Shown: one piece after another, positions 42,933 to 53,500 of the stretch
How positions within the stretch are numbered: the first letter of the stretch is position 1
Layout: every line of letters begins with the position of its first letter
Assembly: GCA_002337605.1 (NCBI GenBank)
Contig: DDGL01000007.1
Span: forward strand, 186,001 to 250,000
Direction: 5' to 3'
Source: Flavobacteriaceae bacterium UBA1903
GTDB taxonomy: Bacteria; Bacteroidota; Bacteroidia; Flavobacteriales; Flavobacteriaceae
Length of the DNA: 64,000 bases
Position numbers and translations under genes: made by a program
The notes under the pieces: model-generated
Databases searched by the model: none
Told to the model about the DNA's origin: nothing
The model's input: the letters and a program-made list of their open reading frames with translations, nothing else

Positions 42933-43970
42933 ATGAAGTTTCACTTCACTGCACTCGCCCTTTTGGCACTACTCACGTTTTCCTGCAAGAAAACCAAATC
43001 CGAAACTACTACTCCAGAAACCCCTGATACACCGCAATATGTATTTACTGCAGATGTAGACAATTTCTGGAAAGCACATGATGCTATCCGCAAGGAGGCC
43101 GATACAACTAAACATCTTGCACTGCTGGACTCGCTTTTTATAAAGCCCGGGACTCCTGGGTTAGCTGCCATTAGAGAGGCAAGACGCTACAGACCCGAAG
43201 AATATGTGCACGCTATTAGAAGTTACCCGCTTTTGTGGGAGAGCATTCGAGAAAATACCTATCAGTCTAAAGGGCTCTCTCAGGAAATAGCATCAGGGAT
43301 AGAAAAACTGAAAGAACTATATCCGGATGCCAGGCCTGCTGAAGTTTATTTTTCGGTTGGAGTATTTCGTACAGGAGGAACTACTATGGGCAATAAGGTA
43401 CTAATTGGTGTTGAAACTGGTTTTGGAGATAAAAACGTAAATGTAAGTGAGCTCCCCGAGTCGCTTAACTACATTCGCGAGTTTTGGGCTGGAAAGGAAT
43501 CGGCCGTTGAAAACTTTGCCCTTAACAATGTACATGAATATATTCACACCCAACAGGATCAGGATTTAGATAGTAATCTTTTGGGTATTTCGGTTTTTGA
43601 GGGAGTGGCAGAATTTGTATCTACCTTAGCTATGGGGTTTTCAGAATCAACCCAGTCCGCAGTAGTGTATGGCAAAGCCAATAGCGCAGCAATTAAAAAA
43701 ACTTTTACAAAAGATATGTTTAAGAATGAGTATGGGTATTGGTTGTGGAGCCAGGAAGAAAATGAATTCGGAACACGGGATCTTGCCTATTACATTGGAT
43801 ACGCCATTGCTGAAAACTATTACCATAAAAGTACCGATAAGCAAGCTGCTATTAAAAAAATGATCGAACTGGATCATTATAATCCAGCAGAGATAGAACG
43901 CTTTGTAGATGCATCGGGGTTTTTTGAAGACCCTATAGCTACTTATAAAGTAAAAGATAGCAACCTCTAA
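42933..43970 (+). CDS. GldB/DUF2268-like zinc metalloprotease-type lipoprotein
   Basis: 345 residues. Lipobox LLTFSC (Cys18). The zinc site is HEYIH (201-205) with downstream FEGVAEF giving a third Glu ligand, a gluzincin layout. Similar proteins include the gliding-motility lipoprotein GldB and DUF2268 proteases, but the match is only at motif level. It might take part in envelope protein processing. Confidence 0.65.
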   Translation: MKFHFTALALLALLTFSCKKTKSETTTPETPDTPQYVFTADVDNFWKAHDAIRKEADTTKHLALLDSLFIKPGTPGLAAIREARRYRPEEYVHAIRSYPLLWESIRENTYQSKGLSQEIASGIEKLKELYPDARPAEVYFSVGVFRTGGTTMGNKVLIGVETGFGDKNVNVSELPESLNYIREFWAGKESAVENFALNNVHEYIHTQQDQDLDSNLLGISVFEGVAEFVSTLAMGFSESTQSAVVYGKANSAAIKKTFTKDMFKNEYGYWLWSQEENEFGTRDLAYYIGYAIAENYYHKSTDKQAAIKKMIELDHYNPAEIERFVDASGFFEDPIATYKVKDSNL

Positions 43971-44276
43971 AGTAGTTCTCCATTCTGGCTTACGAGACAA
44001 CACACTTTTGTTTTTCTCCTCAACTACATCATACTACTAAATAATATTTCTTTTTTTTTAAAATTAAAAATATTGAGGTGTGCTCCGGGTACTGAGTGCT
44101 TTTAAAATATTAAAATTCAGATTGTTAAAACCTACCCTATCACAAAAATACGCGCAGCAAGCATTATCAAATATTTAACGTTATATTACTTTTTATCGAT
44201 GATATTTGCATTTCGTGGGATTTATTTGTAACATTGACGACGATTAACATATTGCCCCTACCATAATTTAAAACCT
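43971..44276. other. Intergenic stretch
   Basis: About 306 bp with no gene seen. Near its right end is TCGATGATATTTGCATTT (44196-44213), similar to 45013-45030 upstream of the beta-helix gene. Confidence 0.5.
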
Positions 44277-44723
44277 ATGACTATGAAAATCAGACAAGCC
44301 TTATTGACAATACTATTCCTTGGAAGTATTACACTAGCATCTGCACAGAAAGAAGAACAATCTATTATTAAAGGAAATATTAGTATTGACAAATACCACA
44401 ACAGCGAAGAACTAGAAAGTATGAACAAAGGTAAATTACTGGAGTTGTACAACATTCGTATTGAAATCATCATTAAAATATTACCTAACATTGCTTTTGC
44501 GACCAAACCAGGTGTTACCATGTCTACTCTGGGAATTCCAGACACTAAAGACCATCGAAAGGCACTGGAAGAAAATATTGAAGCAACAGCCACCTATTTT
44601 GAAGATACCATTAAGTTTCAGAAGATGATTCTCCCCTATTCTGATAAATCCAGCTTGGTAGCTGCTATTCTTTTTTATGAGGAAACACTAAAAGCGCTAC
44701 ATACCTATAATGAATTTAACTAG
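44277..44723 (+). CDS. Small secreted hypothetical protein
   Basis: 148 residues. A signal peptide (MKIRQALLTILFLGSITLASAQ from the second Met at 44283, which may be the real start), then helices (ELESMNKGKLLELYNIRIEI, KALEENIEATATYFEDTI) of an all-alpha domain. No motif known to me. It is followed by a terminator-like hairpin. Confidence 0.6.
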   Translation: MTMKIRQALLTILFLGSITLASAQKEEQSIIKGNISIDKYHNSEELESMNKGKLLELYNIRIEIIIKILPNIAFATKPGVTMSTLGIPDTKDHRKALEENIEATATYFEDTIKFQKMILPYSDKSSLVAAILFYEETLKALHTYNEFN

Positions 44724-44910
44724 TATAGGTAGAAGACTGTGAATAAAAACAATTGAAGTGTTTTCTGTATAGTAGTGTATATATTACTTCAATTCGTATA
44801 CAATAAATTTGTTCTTTAGTAAGACCTAATTTGTTGTATACTGTTAAATCCCTCTATAGCACTAGTACACCTCTCTGTTTTTTTCAATTGAAAACAAACC
44901 CTATTAGGTA

Positions 44911-44944
44911 TAAAGGGAAATTGTCGCTATAGCTCCCTTTTTTT
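44911..44944 (+). terminator. Rho-independent terminator
   Basis: AAAGGGA (44912-44918) and TCCCTTT (44934-44940) arms followed by T's, behind the small secreted protein. Confidence 0.6.
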
Positions 44945-45054
44945 AAAAACGCATGCATTTTATTTTTTCGCACGTATTTCCACTCACATATTTACCAAAA
45001 AGTAGCATTTCGTCGATGATTTATGCATTTTAACAGTGTTTTTAATCGAAATTA

Positions 45055-45086
45055 TTTGCAGTTTATCGGAAATATCTATAAGTTTG
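45055..45086 (+). promoter_or_regulatory. Bacteroidota promoter (TTTG N20 TAAGTTTG)
   Basis: A -33 box TTTG (45055-45058) and -7 box TAAGTTTG (45079-45086), 20 bp apart, matching the Bacteroidota consensus. It would start transcription about 35 bp before the beta-helix protein ATG and could drive the surface-protein locus. Confidence 0.65.
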
Positions 45087-45128
45087 GTCTTTAGTTTAAT
45101 TAAATTTTAACAACTAAGATAGTTACGT

Positions 45129-46436
45129 ATGAAACAAATTACCCCGCTTATTTTCGTTTTATGTATTCTTCTGTTTGGTGACGTGGTCGCTCAGCAGGAA
45201 AAAGGAATACAAGGATCTGAAAACTGGTTAAATTTTTGGACGGAATTTAAACCTGTTGCTACAGACTATGATGACCCTACACAAATTCTTGCAGGTAACA
45301 TTTCAAAAGACACCAAGCTGCATAAAAAAGAAATATATCTCTTATTAGGAGATGTATTTGTGGTGAATAACGCCACGATTACCATCGAACCAGGAACTAG
45401 AATCCTGGCCGATTATAAAACCAAAGCTTCACTTACCATTACAAAAGGCGCTACGATCATTGCCGAGGGTACCCAGACCGATCCCATTGTATTTACATCC
45501 AATAGAGATATGAGTAAAAAAGGCGATTGGGGAGGAATTTTTATTCTGGGTGATGCTCCCGTCAACAAAGTTGGCACGCAGTGGAGTCTGGATTATGGTT
45601 TAAATACTTCTGCAGAAAACTCACTCTATGGTGGTACTAATGATGAAAGCAATTCTGGAAGTATGTCTTTTGTACGAATTGAATATGCAGGAAAGCGTAC
45701 AAGAGAGTATGGATACTTCAACGCCCTTACATTAGCCGGAGTTGGTACTGCTACTACTCTCGAAAATATAATGGTTAGCGATGCTGCAGGCACTTCATTT
45801 TATGTATTAGGAGGAAATGTAAACTTAGAGAAACTGGTGTCCTATCGTTCTGCAGGAAATGACTTTAAATTCGATTATGGCGCACAGGTATCTATTTCAA
45901 ATTCCTTAGCGGTACGTTCTCCCTATGCCTCAAATCCAGGAGGGGCAAGTAGTATCTATATCACTTCCCATAGTGATGATACCAAAGTAGCTATTGAAAA
46001 AGCCAGAACAACCATACACGCGCAAAATTTAACATTACTCAACTTAAGTAAGACACTGGAAAATGATATTGATGTAGGATTGGTTAAAGAAGCCGTGTAT
46101 ATAGATAAAGATGCTTCGTTAACAATGGATACGAGTGTGCTTTCTGGTTTCAATCCGGCGGTGATCTTAGACAATGCTATTCCTGTAACTCATGAGAACT
46201 TACAGTATATCAGGTTCAGCAAAATGTATTTCAACAATTGTCGTGGTAATATTTTTACTGAAGATATTTCTAATAATGAAGATCTGGAGAATTGGTATGG
46301 AAACCGTTCATTTTTTAACGTGTATTCCAAAGGCTCAGATACAGAAACATTTATAGACCCTAACAATCTGGACCGTCCGGATTTTAGATTACGTATTAAC
46401 AAAATTATTGCTTCTGAAGAAAGAGACGACGGATAA
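45129..46436 (+). CDS. Secreted right-handed beta-helix-like protein
   Basis: 435 residues. A signal peptide (VLCILLFGDVVAQ), then a repetitive beta-rich region: IYLLLGDVFVVNNATITIEP, SLTITKGATIIAEGTQTDPI, VFTSNRDMSKKGDWGGIFIL. These rungs match the pattern of secreted Bacteroidota proteins that begin 'TITIEPGT'. There is no T9SS C-terminal domain, so export may end at the periplasm or surface by other means. It is probably the first gene of the surface locus. Confidence 0.65.
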   Translation: MKQITPLIFVLCILLFGDVVAQQEKGIQGSENWLNFWTEFKPVATDYDDPTQILAGNISKDTKLHKKEIYLLLGDVFVVNNATITIEPGTRILADYKTKASLTITKGATIIAEGTQTDPIVFTSNRDMSKKGDWGGIFILGDAPVNKVGTQWSLDYGLNTSAENSLYGGTNDESNSGSMSFVRIEYAGKRTREYGYFNALTLAGVGTATTLENIMVSDAAGTSFYVLGGNVNLEKLVSYRSAGNDFKFDYGAQVSISNSLAVRSPYASNPGGASSIYITSHSDDTKVAIEKARTTIHAQNLTLLNLSKTLENDIDVGLVKEAVYIDKDASLTMDTSVLSGFNPAVILDNAIPVTHENLQYIRFSKMYFNNCRGNIFTEDISNNEDLENWYGNRSFFNVYSKGSDTETFIDPNNLDRPDFRLRINKIIASEERDDG

Positions 46437-46542
46437 CAACAAACAGGATACTGAAAAACCAGTGTGACTTTATAAACTATTAGTTATAACCATTTGTGAA
46501 CTGTAAGGTAGTTCAAATATAATCCCCAAAAATTACTACCGT

Positions 46543-48009
46543 ATGCAAAAAATTACTTTTCGAAAATTTGAATATCTTTTTATAGTAATTGTTTTGGCAA
46601 TGTTAACACATCAAGCCAAGGCTCAATTGGTAATTGGATCTCCAAACCTTCAATTTAATCAGGCCTGCGCAAGTGATTCATTCAATGCGTACGACGTTAG
46701 CTTTGTGTTTAATCCAGAGTCGGCATTAGCTCCAAACAATCAGTTTCTGGTTGAAATGTCTGATGCGGAAGGTAATTTTACAACTCCTACCGTAGTATTC
46801 AGTTCGTCCCCCGGATCGATAACATCTTCTCCTGCCCTTGTTACTTTTTCCCTTCCGGATACCACTGCAGGCGAAGGATATAAGCTTAGGGTAAAGAGTA
46901 CCGCACCGGTTGCAACAAGTTCCCCATCCGATGAATTCTCTGCCTATTATAAATTACATGACACTCCTTTTACCATAAACAAGTTTGTCTCTACTGGCGC
47001 ATATTGTCCTAATGGGAGTTACTTACTTACAATAGACAATCCAGGTTTTGGAGATGCTACATCGCCATTACTATTTCCATCACTTACTTTTAACTGGTAT
47101 AAAGAAACGGGACCTACTACCGCTGTCTTTGTAGCAGAAAGTGAAAGTTTATCGGTAACAGAGGAAGGTACTTATTTTGCAGAGACAAATTATGGAAGTT
47201 GTCCTTCCAATTCTTTTTCAAACCGGGTAACTATAACAGAAGCTACCTCGGGACAAACTACAACTACCGCTATCGAATCCAGTGCCGGTAATCCTTTTTG
47301 TGCCAGTGAAGGCCCTACCACATTAAGCACTATGAATGGAGACAGCTTTACGTGGACTAAAGATGGTACAGTGATACCAGGAGCTACCGGAAGAACGTAC
47401 CAGACCAGTGAATCCGGAGTGTATTCAGTTACAGTAATTTCGGGAAACTGTCAGGCTATTGGTACCATAGATCTTGAAAGTGGAGATTTTACGAGTAGTA
47501 TAGATGTAGAAGGTGTAACTGAAGTACCTGCCGGAGAAACAGTACTAATTACCGTAACCACAACAGCAACCAATCCTGAATTTGAATGGTACTTAGACGA
47601 CGAACTACTTCCCAATGCTACTGGCAATGTATTTGAAGCTTCCGAATTTGGCCTCTATCGAGTTGTGGTTTTTCAGAATTCAGATTGTGAAGACACCGAC
47701 ACATTTACTTTTGAACTACGTGAACTCATCGATCTATTTCCCGAGGTTGCAAACATCCCCAATCTTATTAGCCCTAATGGTGATGGTATAAATGATACCT
47801 GGGTACTACCCACTGAATATGTAAGCGGTACCAATACCGAAATAATGATCCTTTCGAACCTAGGAGATGTCGTGTATCAAACAAAAGAATATATAAATAA
47901 CTGGCCTGAGGAACAACTGCGGCTTACAAGTGTAAACTTAGTCTACTACTATATCATTACCCCAGAGAATCAAGAATCTATAAAAGGATCTATAACGGTC
48001 GTTCAATAA
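46543..48009 (+). CDS. Ig-like surface protein with T9SS type B sorting domain
   Basis: 488 residues. Signal peptide (to KAQLV), several Ig-like/PKD-like repeats (SFTWTKDGTVIPGATGRTYQ and similar near 255-375) with paired cysteines, and a C-terminal type B (gliding-motility-associated, CHU_C) domain: NLISPNGDGINDTWVLP to YYIITPENQESIKGSITVVQ. That domain directs type IX secretion to the surface. The PorP/SprF gene follows one base later, forming a substrate-partner pair. Confidence 0.85.
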   Translation: MQKITFRKFEYLFIVIVLAMLTHQAKAQLVIGSPNLQFNQACASDSFNAYDVSFVFNPESALAPNNQFLVEMSDAEGNFTTPTVVFSSSPGSITSSPALVTFSLPDTTAGEGYKLRVKSTAPVATSSPSDEFSAYYKLHDTPFTINKFVSTGAYCPNGSYLLTIDNPGFGDATSPLLFPSLTFNWYKETGPTTAVFVAESESLSVTEEGTYFAETNYGSCPSNSFSNRVTITEATSGQTTTTAIESSAGNPFCASEGPTTLSTMNGDSFTWTKDGTVIPGATGRTYQTSESGVYSVTVISGNCQAIGTIDLESGDFTSSIDVEGVTEVPAGETVLITVTTTATNPEFEWYLDDELLPNATGNVFEASEFGLYRVVVFQNSDCEDTDTFTFELRELIDLFPEVANIPNLISPNGDGINDTWVLPTEYVSGTNTEIMILSNLGDVVYQTKEYINNWPEEQLRLTSVNLVYYYIITPENQESIKGSITVVQ

Positions 48010-48010
48010 C

Positions 48011-50422
48011 GTGAAAACAATACGTCTCATCATATTGCTAGCTTGCTGTACAGCTCAAGTGTGCTACCCTCAACAAGAGGATGGTGTGGTTGGGCTTGAA
48101 TTGCCTGCAAGAAACTCACTTATGTTTCACAGGTATGTGCTAAATCCAACTTTCAGTTTTGTAAGACAACAGAATAAATACATTTCCGTAAATAATAAAA
48201 GAGAGTTAATTCAACTTGGAGATGCCCCACAAACCTATATGGCTAATTTTTCAGGGAGAATTAGTGAAAATCTTGGTGGAGGGGTAGGATTATTTCAGCA
48301 AAATTATGGTGTACTCACTACATTTGGAGGCCTTGTAAATTTTGCCTACAACGTAACCCTGGCAGCAGAAAGTAACTTAACACTGGGAATGAATGTAGGA
48401 GCCTATAAAAGTGGGGTTAACAGTGGGAAAGTTGTCACAAATTTTCCAGACCCCTCCTTAGACAATATTCCAAGCAATTTTTTAGTAAACATAAACCCAG
48501 GACTTAACTATGGTACCGGGTTTATGGACTTTGGTATCGCCGCTATCAATCTTGTGTCCTACAACTTTAATACATCAAAACTTTTAGAAGAAAATCCTAC
48601 ACGCGGAATCCAGGGACATATTATGTACACAGGATATATGGGTGGTTATGGTTTTCTTGAAGACAGTAAATTTTCTGCCTTAGGAAGGGCTGAGTTTAGA
48701 AGCGACACCTCTATCTATTCAGGAACTTTAATGCTTACCGTTCCCAAAGGATTCTGGGTACAGGGAGGGTATAATACATTGTATGGTGGTTCTGCCGGGG
48801 TGGGACTACATATCACTTCACAAATTGCTATAGAATACAACTATGAAAAAGCGCTTGGAGGATTAGCAGACTTCGGTTCTTCGCACGAGTTTACACTTGC
48901 GTATGTTTTCCCAAATAACGATTATTTCGATTACAGCAGGGATGATGAAGTAGCGGGTCTGTTCTCCTTTGAGAAAAAAGCAAAGAAAAAGCCTAGAAAA
49001 ACAAAACCAACGCCAGCAAAAGAGGTAGAAGCAACCGAGCCAGCTCTTGCAGTAACCGGGACTGAGACTAAAACTGATATTGCTACCCCTAGAACAGTTT
49101 CTGAAACTCAGGAAGATTCAGAAGTTGAAGAGCCTAAAAGACTGGCTTCAGAAAAACCAGTAAATACAAATACTGAAGAAACAAAAATACTTGAAGCCGA
49201 AGAAGCGAAAAGAATTGCAGCCGAAGAACAAGCAAGACTTGAAGCTGAGGAAACAAAAAGAATAGCAGCCGAGGAAACAAAAAGAATAGCAGCCGAGGAA
49301 CAAGTAAGACTTGAAGCTGAAGAAACGAAAAGAATTGCAGCCGAAGAACAGGCAAGACTTGAAGCAGAGGAAACAAAAAGAATAGCAGCCGAGGAACAAG
49401 CAAGACTTGAAGCTGAAGAAACAAAAAGAATAGCAGCCGAAGAACAGGCAAGAGTTGAAGCTGAGGAAACAAAAAGAATAGCGGCCGAAGCACAGCTTAA
49501 ACTAGAAGCTGAAGGCAAAGCAGCTATTGATAAATTAATTATCTATCCAAATGATCCATTAGGAAGTTCTATTCAGGTTTTAGCCGAACAAGCACAAAGC
49601 GATGCCGTCGCTCAGAAGGAATTAGTAAATAATTTAACCTCATCTGTTGCCATTAAGGATGAAGACTTAAAGAACCTTAAAGAAGAGAATGATTTAAGTG
49701 AGCAAGGGGTGTATGTAGCACCTGCCCCTTTTAAAAGCATTACAAAGGAAAATGCCGCTATAGAGGACATCATCATTAATTTAGATGAGATCATTATTAC
49801 ACAGAAGAAAAAAATTAATCAGTTAGAGGCATTGCTACAAGAAAGAGCGCAACAAACGAATGATCCTAACGATGCCACCAATTTATATTATCAAAAAGCA
49901 CTTGCAGAATTAAAAACTGCACAAGATGAAGCGACGCGTGCCAGAGCACAATTAGTTTCTTCACTGGAAGAGATTACAATTGCTACAGACTTTGAGCGTA
50001 AACGACGTATTAAGCGTGCAGCGTACAACAATGAAGAGGATAGATACCAGCAAGATAGAGCTACGCTTAATTCGCTGCGTCAAAACGTTGCAGTTAGTGA
50101 AACACCTTTACTCCTATCAGATTTTGATTTCGGAGAAGAACAAAGTGGAAACATTCAGATTTTGAAAAACGTTGAAAATACGGAAGAGGCATATTATTTA
50201 GTGCTTGCCGTACACAGTGACACATCAAAACGAGATGCGTTTTTAACACAGGTATTAGCTTCTGGACATTCAAGTGTAGATTTCTTTTACGATGTGAATA
50301 CCAGTAAGTATTATATCTATTACGGCAAATACGATAGCATCGAAACTGCCAACGCTGCATTAAAAATAAAAGGGAAAGACCCATTTACTGAAAACCTATC
50401 AATACTAAAAATAGAGAAATAG
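48011..50422 (+). CDS. PorP/SprF-type T9SS protein fused to coiled coil and SPOR-like end
   Basis: 803 residues from GTG. About 25-305 is a PorP/SprF barrel-like domain (MFHRYVLNPTFSFVRQQNKY to HEFTLAYVF). Residues 390-502 are 16-residue repeats (ETKRIAAEEQARLEAE) forming a long charged helix. The last ~80 (AYYLVLAVHSDTSKRDAFLTQ to SILKIEK) look like a SPOR-type domain, with strand-helix-strand and YYIYYGKYDSIETA, which binds peptidoglycan in other proteins. Thus it could link the outer-membrane partner to the cell wall. The preceding surface-protein gene ends one base upstream; TAA then GTG. Confidence 0.82.
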   Translation: MKTIRLIILLACCTAQVCYPQQEDGVVGLELPARNSLMFHRYVLNPTFSFVRQQNKYISVNNKRELIQLGDAPQTYMANFSGRISENLGGGVGLFQQNYGVLTTFGGLVNFAYNVTLAAESNLTLGMNVGAYKSGVNSGKVVTNFPDPSLDNIPSNFLVNINPGLNYGTGFMDFGIAAINLVSYNFNTSKLLEENPTRGIQGHIMYTGYMGGYGFLEDSKFSALGRAEFRSDTSIYSGTLMLTVPKGFWVQGGYNTLYGGSAGVGLHITSQIAIEYNYEKALGGLADFGSSHEFTLAYVFPNNDYFDYSRDDEVAGLFSFEKKAKKKPRKTKPTPAKEVEATEPALAVTGTETKTDIATPRTVSETQEDSEVEEPKRLASEKPVNTNTEETKILEAEEAKRIAAEEQARLEAEETKRIAAEETKRIAAEEQVRLEAEETKRIAAEEQARLEAEETKRIAAEEQARLEAEETKRIAAEEQARVEAEETKRIAAEAQLKLEAEGKAAIDKLIIYPNDPLGSSIQVLAEQAQSDAVAQKELVNNLTSSVAIKDEDLKNLKEENDLSEQGVYVAPAPFKSITKENAAIEDIIINLDEIIITQKKKINQLEALLQERAQQTNDPNDATNLYYQKALAELKTAQDEATRARAQLVSSLEEITIATDFERKRRIKRAAYNNEEDRYQQDRATLNSLRQNVAVSETPLLLSDFDFGEEQSGNIQILKNVENTEEAYYLVLAVHSDTSKRDAFLTQVLASGHSSVDFFYDVNTSKYYIYYGKYDSIETANAALKIKGKDPFTENLSILKIEK
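49193..49516 (+). repeat. In-frame 48-bp tandem repeats (16 codons each)
   Basis: About seven imperfect units encoding variants of ETKRIAAEEQARLEAE, one only half-length (ETKRIAAE), within the PorP fusion gene. Near-identical units invite slippage, so copy number may vary between strains. Confidence 0.85.
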
Positions 50423-50510
50423 AATACAACAAAATACAATAGTTAGTTTATAGCCCCCCCTCCTATCTAAAATTGATTCTGGGAGTAAAACTTGAATCAG
50501 AAACTTAACT

Positions 50511-53500
50511 ATGATGAACAAACCAACCTTCCCTTGTATTGCATTAATAGCTTCAATGCTCTTAATCTGCTTGCAGTCATATTCCCAGAATTTTGTCCCC
50601 TTTACGCCTAGATTTGATCAGGACCTTAAAGGCGATATTGTATTAATAGGAAACAATATCTTAGGACCAGATAATAATCCGTTTAACGATAATACTGCCT
50701 ATAATCACAATGTAGATATGCAGTATATAGATATTGACGGAGATCCAACAACCTTCAGTTCATCAAGTGCTGACTTGGTTATTCCAAATCCAAATTGTTA
50801 TGAAATAAAGCATGCAAGTTTGTATTGGGGTGCAGTTACAAAAGGGAATGAACCTATTACCAATGTAAAATTCAAGGGACCCACGGGAGGTTATAATGAT
50901 ATAACGGGAACTATAATATTTGATGCGAATGGCACTACAGTAGATAATGGGGATAGTTTTCCATATGCGTGCTTTGCAGATGTAACTACCATTGTAACCG
51001 GACTGGCAAATAACATAGGAACCTATACAGTGGCTAATGTATCCAGTTTGTTAGGTGAAACCGGGCTAAATGGGAATAATACAGGAAATTCAGCTGGTTG
51101 GTCGCTTTTTGTAGTGTATGAAGATCCTACATTACCTGGTAAATCTATCACAAGTTTCGATGGGTTTAGTGCTATAAGTGTCCCTGGAAACAATGAGACC
51201 GTAGACATTCCAGTCTCTGGTTTCAGAACAGTTCCTGCACCTGCACCTGTAAGAGCAAACTTAGCTTTTGCAACCTTGGAAGGCGATAAGCCAATCTTAA
51301 ACGACCGGATGAAATTAAATGGGGTGAATCTTTCAGCAGTAGATCGGCCCGTAGCTAACTTTTTTAATAGTTCAGTAACCGATTTAAGTGCTACCCCTGT
51401 TGACAACAGAGTTCCGAATAGTACCAACACCTTAGGCTTTGATACCGGAGTTATGTCTGTTCCTAACCCCGGGAATACTGTAATTGCGAACGGTGATACC
51501 TCTGCTACCGTTACGTTAGAGACTAGCGGAGACACCTATTTTCAATACTTATTTGCATTTGCTGTTGAAATTATTGAACCCAATATAGTGCTAACAAAAA
51601 TTGTTGAAGATGAATTCGGAAATAATATTGGAGGCCAGACTGTTGATCTTGGTCAAGAACTTAATTATGTAATTGGCTTTCAAAATACAGGAAACGATGA
51701 TGCTCAAAACTTTACGATTAGAGATATCCTTCCAATCAACATAATTTATAACCATCCCACCGATTTAGTACTCCCTCCTGGCGTAACTGTCCAAAGTTAT
51801 AATGCTGGGACAAGAGAAATTGTATTTGCTGTAGAAGATTATCTGGTTGAAGAAAATGATCCAGTTACAGAATTGCGTATCGAAGTACAGGTAGTCGATA
51901 CCTGTCAGCAATTAGCAGAAGCCTGTTCTAATATTATCAATAACCAAGCCTTTGCAACGTACCAGGGAACTTTAAATCCAACATTTATAATTACAGACGA
52001 CCCAAGTGTTAATAGTAATACAGGTTGTTTATTGGTGCCTCAGGCAACAAATTTCTTGGCAGATCTTGATGATTGTGTGTTTACGCAAGAAGAAATACTC
52101 TGTGGAGAAAGCGTAGATCTAACTGCAGCAGATGGATACGATACTTACTCATGGTCTACCAGTCCAACAGGTACGCCTGTAATAGGTACTACACAAACTA
52201 TTACTGTGACAGCAACAGGGACCTACTATTCATTTAATACAGCCATAGCACCGTGTAGATCTATTGTGGAACAATTTAATGTAACTCTTTATGGTGCCAA
52301 TGTCACAAACCCTATTATTCCATATGCAGATGAAGTAGTTACATGTCCAAATGATGGGAAATTATTGCCTAATATATTTTTATGTGGTGTTAATGACTCC
52401 CGAGATCTCTCTGTGGATTTGGCTGGTGCCATTTCTATCATCTGGGAGCAACTGGATGAAAGTAGTTGTCCTCCAGTCCCTAACTCAGACTGTGCGAATG
52501 AAGATAATTCTTGTACTTGGAATCAAGTAGCAACAGGCACAGATTATCTTGCAAATACAGCGGGACAGTTTAGGCTCACGATAAACTATCAAGGGGGGTG
52601 TTTTAATCAGTTTTATTTTAATGTATACCAAAATTTATTAGACCCTACCGTTTCAGTAACAGATATTATATGTACAACACCCGGAACTATTACTGTGGGG
52701 AATGTGCCCAGTGGGTATGAATTTAGTCTTGATGGCATAACATACCAGGCCAGTAACATCTTTACAGTTACTACTCCTGGATTATACACCGTGTATGTTA
52801 GGCAATTAGGAGTGCCTACAAATGCTTGTGTCTTTACGGTACCAGACGTTCTTGTAAGAGAACGACAGTTCACTGTTTCTACCATTATCAATCAGCCATT
52901 ATGTTATGGTGATAAGGGGAATATTCACCTGGCAGCTAACGATGTAGAGCCGCAATACTTCTTCTCCTTATATCAGGGAGGGACACTTATAAACAGTGTA
53001 GGCCCAATTACTGAGAATAACTACATATTTGAAAATTTAAATCCCGGAACCTATACTGCGAATGTTTCTACAGAAGATGGCTGTACGTATTCAGAAGATA
53101 TAACTATAATTGAGCCTCCCCTACTCACAGTTACTGCCGCAATTACGAAACCTCTAACGTGTACAGACGGAGAAATTACTATCTATCCTGTTGGTGGTAC
53201 TCCCCCTTATTTCTATTTTATAAACAGTACCACTGTCTTCCAAACAGATCCGCAAGTTGTGGTCACTACTCCTGGTGTCTATAATATTATGGTTGTAGAC
53301 TCTAATAATTGTAGTGCCAACACTACTGTTACCGTTGAAGCTGCCTTGCCTCCGGAGTTTGATGTAACTAAAACAGATATTCTATGTGCAGATCCAGGCG
53401 ATACCGGATCTATAACCATTAACGTTACAAATCCGAACGGAAACAGCTTACGCTATAGTATTAATGGCGGACTCACCTTCTTTAACTCACCAGTTTTTAC

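Larger units (their letters stand above)
44724..45128. other. Intergenic stretch upstream of the surface-protein locus
   Basis: About 405 bp, no gene. It holds a terminator (44911-44941), a TCGATGATTTATGCATTT motif (45013-45030) and a promoter (45055-45086). Confidence 0.6.

Noticed and set aside
49193..49516. Regular repeats as a CRISPR array
   Set aside because: The units are coding, contiguous, with no unique spacers and no cas genes.
49108..49518. Long antisense open frame opposite the 48-bp repeats
   Set aside because: It mirrors the tandem repeats of the PorP fusion gene and its peptide is a low-complexity artefact (Ser/Ala/Cys rich).
51023..51535. 170-aa antisense open frame in the giant adhesin gene
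   Set aside because: Lies wholly inside the continuous SprB-like frame; biased composition explains the lack of stops.
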